Source of the DNA: Candidatus Woesearchaeota archaeon
Lineage (GTDB): Archaea; Nanobdellota; Nanobdellia; Woesearchaeales; WAPY01
Direction of reading: 5' to 3'
Length of the DNA: 5,628 nucleotides
NCBI GenBank assembly: GCA_015520525.1
Contig: WAPY01000049.1
Span: 1 to 5,628, forward strand
Position 1 is the first letter of the stretch. Every line of letters begins with the position of its first letter. Shown here in pieces: positions 3,914-5,628 of this stretch. The notes beneath the pieces were generated by a model. That model ran no database searches. It saw only the letters and a program-made list of their open reading frames with translations, and was not told the origin of the DNA. A program made the translations under genes and the position numbers.

Positions 3914-5176
3914 GTGAATTTTCAGGAACTTTTTATTGAAAAAGAAGATTTTAAAAACAAAAAGTTTATAACTTTAAAGATTACAAAATCTTACCACAAG
4001 CTGAGTGGTCAAGCCAAAATGAACAAGTTCGCCGATTGTTTAGAATATATAAATAATTACTGGGAGGAATTGACCTGCTATCTCCCAAATGACAAGGATG
4101 TTCACATAGGACTGCCGAATCCATTTATTTCTCCAAGTTATGATGGGGGCATATTTGAGAATGACCAATTCTACTGGGACAGCTATTTTATAATACTTGG
4201 CCTTTTAGAATCTGAGAGGGTTGATCTCGCCAAGGGCATGGTTGAAAACTTAGCTTACTTATACAGACGATTTGGAATAATCCCTTCAAGAAACAGGTAT
4301 TATGATTTGGGAGTGTCACAGCCTCCCTTCTTAACATCTATGATCCTAGAAGTATTCAACAAAACAAAAGATAAGAAGTGGTTGCTCAATATGTCGTTGA
4401 TTGCTGAGGATGAGCTCAAAAATTATTGGATGGACGATAAGAAAGTTCACAAGGTTTATATGAACCTGTCAAGATACTGCGACCACTGGCACACGAACTT
4501 GACGGCGGAGCATGAGTCCGGCTGGGACATGACCTCCCGATTTAATGAAAAATGCCTTGACTTCCTTCCTGTTGATTTAAATTCCTTACTTTACAAGTAT
4601 GAGATTGACCTTGCAGAGATAAGCGGGATTTTAGGAGAAGAAGACAAGAAGGAGGTTTACTTAAGATCTGCTGAACTGAGAAAGAAGAACATAAACAGAC
4701 TGATGTGGAATGAGAAGAAAGGCTTCTTTTTTGATTATAATTTCAAAATGAAGAAGCAGAGAAATTTTTACTCTCTCGCGGGTTTTTATCCTATGTGGGC
4801 TGGGCTTGCAACAGAGGAACAAGCGAAGAGAATCGTAAGAAAGCTAAAAAAGTTTGAGTACAGATGGGGGCTGGCGAACACTCAAAGTAGAGGTTTATCG
4901 AAGAGGTTTAAGCAGTGGGATTATCCGAACGGCTGGGCCAACCAGCATTGGATTGTCATTAAGGCTCTTTTGAACTATGGATTTGAAGAGGATGCCCGGA
5001 GGATAGCTGAAAAATGGCTTAATTTAAACAGGAAGGTTTTCAAGAGGACTGGAAAGTTTTGGGAGAAGTATAATGTTGTGAAAGGCCGTGTTGGGAAAGA
5101 AGGCAGGTATCCTAATCAGTCAGGATTTGGCTGGACAAACGCTGTGTTCGTAAAATTAGTTAAGCTGTTCTTCTAA
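3914..5176 (+). CDS. Trehalase-family (GH37-like) glycosidase
   Basis: The 420-residue protein has the (alpha/alpha)6-barrel signature of GH37 trehalases, which hydrolyse trehalose to two glucoses by inversion. Motifs in order are GGIFENDQFYWDSYF (78-92, signature 1), SQPPFLTSMI (135-144), ESGWDMTSRF (201-210) with the presumed acid Asp205, PVDLNSLLYK (219-228), QWDYPNGWANQHW (334-346, signature 2), EKYNVV (384-389) and GFGWTNAVF (404-412). No signal peptide is evident, so it is probably cytosolic. Several E. coli TreA positions differ: the GGRF arginine is Ile80, the RSQPPF arginine is Val134, and the catalytic-base Glu of GGGGEY aligns with Arg398, with Glu396 two residues away. The family is clear, but trehalose as substrate is not assured. 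The GTG start is the only start codon after the upstream in-frame stop at 3878; ATG 4019 (Met36) is an alternative with a better ribosome binding site. The gene is divergent from the winged-helix gene. Confidence 0.88.
   Translation: MNFQELFIEKEDFKNKKFITLKITKSYHKLSGQAKMNKFADCLEYINNYWEELTCYLPNDKDVHIGLPNPFISPSYDGGIFENDQFYWDSYFIILGLLESERVDLAKGMVENLAYLYRRFGIIPSRNRYYDLGVSQPPFLTSMILEVFNKTKDKKWLLNMSLIAEDELKNYWMDDKKVHKVYMNLSRYCDHWHTNLTAEHESGWDMTSRFNEKCLDFLPVDLNSLLYKYEIDLAEISGILGEEDKKEVYLRSAELRKKNINRLMWNEKKGFFFDYNFKMKKQRNFYSLAGFYPMWAGLATEEQAKRIVRKLKKFEYRWGLANTQSRGLSKRFKQWDYPNGWANQHWIVIKALLNYGFEEDARRIAEKWLNLNRKVFKRTGKFWEKYNVVKGRVGKEGRYPNQSGFGWTNAVFVKLVKLFF
3958..4009 (+). promoter_or_regulatory. Alternative promoter and ribosome binding site inside the glycosidase 5' end
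   Basis: CAAAAAG (3958-3964) plus TTTATAAC (3965-3972) looks like a BRE/TATA element. GAGTGGT (4003-4009) lies nine bases before the ATG at 4019. The predicted leader of about 25 bases matches the arrangement of the winged-helix gene. If real, the protein would be 385 residues and residues 1-35 would be untranslated or made only from a longer form. Confidence 0.3.
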
Positions 5177-5628
5177 CTCCTCTTTCTGATTTTGGGAGTA
5201 AACAAGCTTACTGATAACCTTTTTAGCTCTGTCTATGAATTCATTTTCAAATTCTATGGGTATGTAAGCTCCGGCTGCAAAATGATGTCCTCCTACTTCG
5301 CCCTCATTGTCTCCAAGAATCTCCACAAGAATCTCCTTTAAGTTGACTTCTCTGTCGCCCTTATATCTCATAGATATCTTTGTGTATTTGTCGTTCATGC
5401 GGGAGAGTCCCAGAAGGAAAGTGTTGTTGCTCAAAGAGTTGTTCCTAGATATAATTGAACAGACTGTTCCAATAACAGTTGGTTTTACCTTGTTCTTGGC
5501 GTTGAGTATCAACATTCCAGGCTCTTCAACAACATACTCTGAATTTCTATTTTTTTCAAAGAATTTCAACCCGTTAACTATCTCCTTTCGGTAATCATCC
5601 AAAACAGAGACTGCAAGCTTTTTGAACC
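5156..5628 (-). CDS. C-terminal part of a DHH/DHHA1 phosphoesterase, RecJ/GAN-like (partial at window end)
   Basis: The frame is open from the right edge of the window to TAA at 5156-5158, giving 156 full codons. It has no start inside the window: the TTG at 5600-5602 is an internal Leu codon, since the frame continues upstream as FKKLAVSVLDDYR. The diagnostic motif GGHHFAAGA (bases 5267-5293) is the GGHxxAAG loop of the DHHA1 substrate-binding domain. It is followed by YIPIEFENEFIDRAKKVI, a typical DHHA1 ending, and a charged tail. The catalytic DHH domain would lie outside the window. The family includes RecJ exonuclease, archaeal GAN (the GINS-associated nuclease of the replisome) and NrnA-like oligonucleotide or cyclic-dinucleotide hydrolases. 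The style resembles archaeal RecJ-like proteins, but the missing half prevents a firm choice. Its last 21 bases overlap the end of the glycosidase gene on the opposite strand. Confidence 0.85.
   Translation of the reverse strand, partial: FKKLAVSVLDDYRKEIVNGLKFFEKNRNSEYVVEEPGMLILNAKNKVKPTVIGTVCSIISRNNSLSNNTFLLGLSRMNDKYTKISMRYKGDREVNLKEILVEILGDNEGEVGGHHFAAGAYIPIEFENEFIDRAKKVISKLVYSQNQKEELEEQLN

Noticed and set aside
5307..5594. 95-codon plus-strand frame opposite the DHHA1 gene
   Set aside because: It is antisense to the DHHA1 gene, has no ribosome binding site, and its protein looks random and hydrophobic.
5600..5602. TTG as start codon of the DHHA1 protein
   Set aside because: The frame stays open to the window edge with sensible residues upstream, and a DHHA1 protein needs a preceding DHH domain, so this is an internal Leu codon.
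1..5628. CRISPR array, insertion sequence, integrase or toxin-antitoxin pair
   Set aside because: No regularly spaced repeats, terminal repeats, transposase motifs or toxin-like gene pair were seen on either strand.

Overview
The window looks like an AT-rich piece of a small archaeal genome, most likely a DPANN-type lineage; the phylum is an inference. The support is an archaeal-style enolase, BRE/TATA-like promoter elements in place of bacterial -35/-10 boxes, GAGGTG-type ribosome binding sites alongside apparently leaderless genes, very tight spacing, and a RecJ/GAN-like DHHA1 protein. No rRNA, tRNA, CRISPR array, transposon or phage gene is visible.

Layout. (1) Bases 2-280 encode the C-terminal end of a membrane protein that starts before the window. 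(2) Bases 308-2413, plus strand, form a compact three-gene operon: a stand-alone two-CBS-domain protein, a highly charged coiled-coil protein of unknown function, and a complete enolase, followed by a T-rich terminator. The genes are 10-11 bases apart and each has a GAGGTG-type ribosome binding site. (3) Bases 2444-3745, minus strand, hold three genes in the order of transcription: a small winged-helix DNA-binding protein, a short phosphoglycerate-mutase-like histidine phosphatase, and a 115-residue protein I do not recognise. The last two each have a BRE/TATA-like element about 25 bases before the start codon and no ribosome binding site, so they are probably leaderless. (4) Bases 3746-3913 are a divergent control region with a near-perfect palindrome at the likely transcription start of the winged-helix gene, a TATA element facing the other way, and a long-range inverted repeat. 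(5) Bases 3914-5176, plus strand, encode a trehalase-family (GH37-like) glycosidase with unusual active-site positions. (6) Bases 5156-5628, minus strand, are the C-terminal half or less of a DHH/DHHA1 phosphoesterase that overlaps the glycosidase tail to tail.

How it fits together. The mutase-like enzyme and enolase would carry out consecutive steps of lower glycolysis (3-phosphoglycerate to 2-phosphoglycerate to phosphoenolpyruvate), and the glycosidase would release hexose from a disaccharide, so the window leans towards carbon metabolism. The CBS protein is a candidate adenylate sensor co-expressed with enolase. The winged-helix protein is a candidate autoregulator that may also control the divergent glycosidase. 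I see no clear, complete new system. The best leads are the altered catalytic and substrate-binding positions in the two sugar enzymes and the divergent regulatory region.
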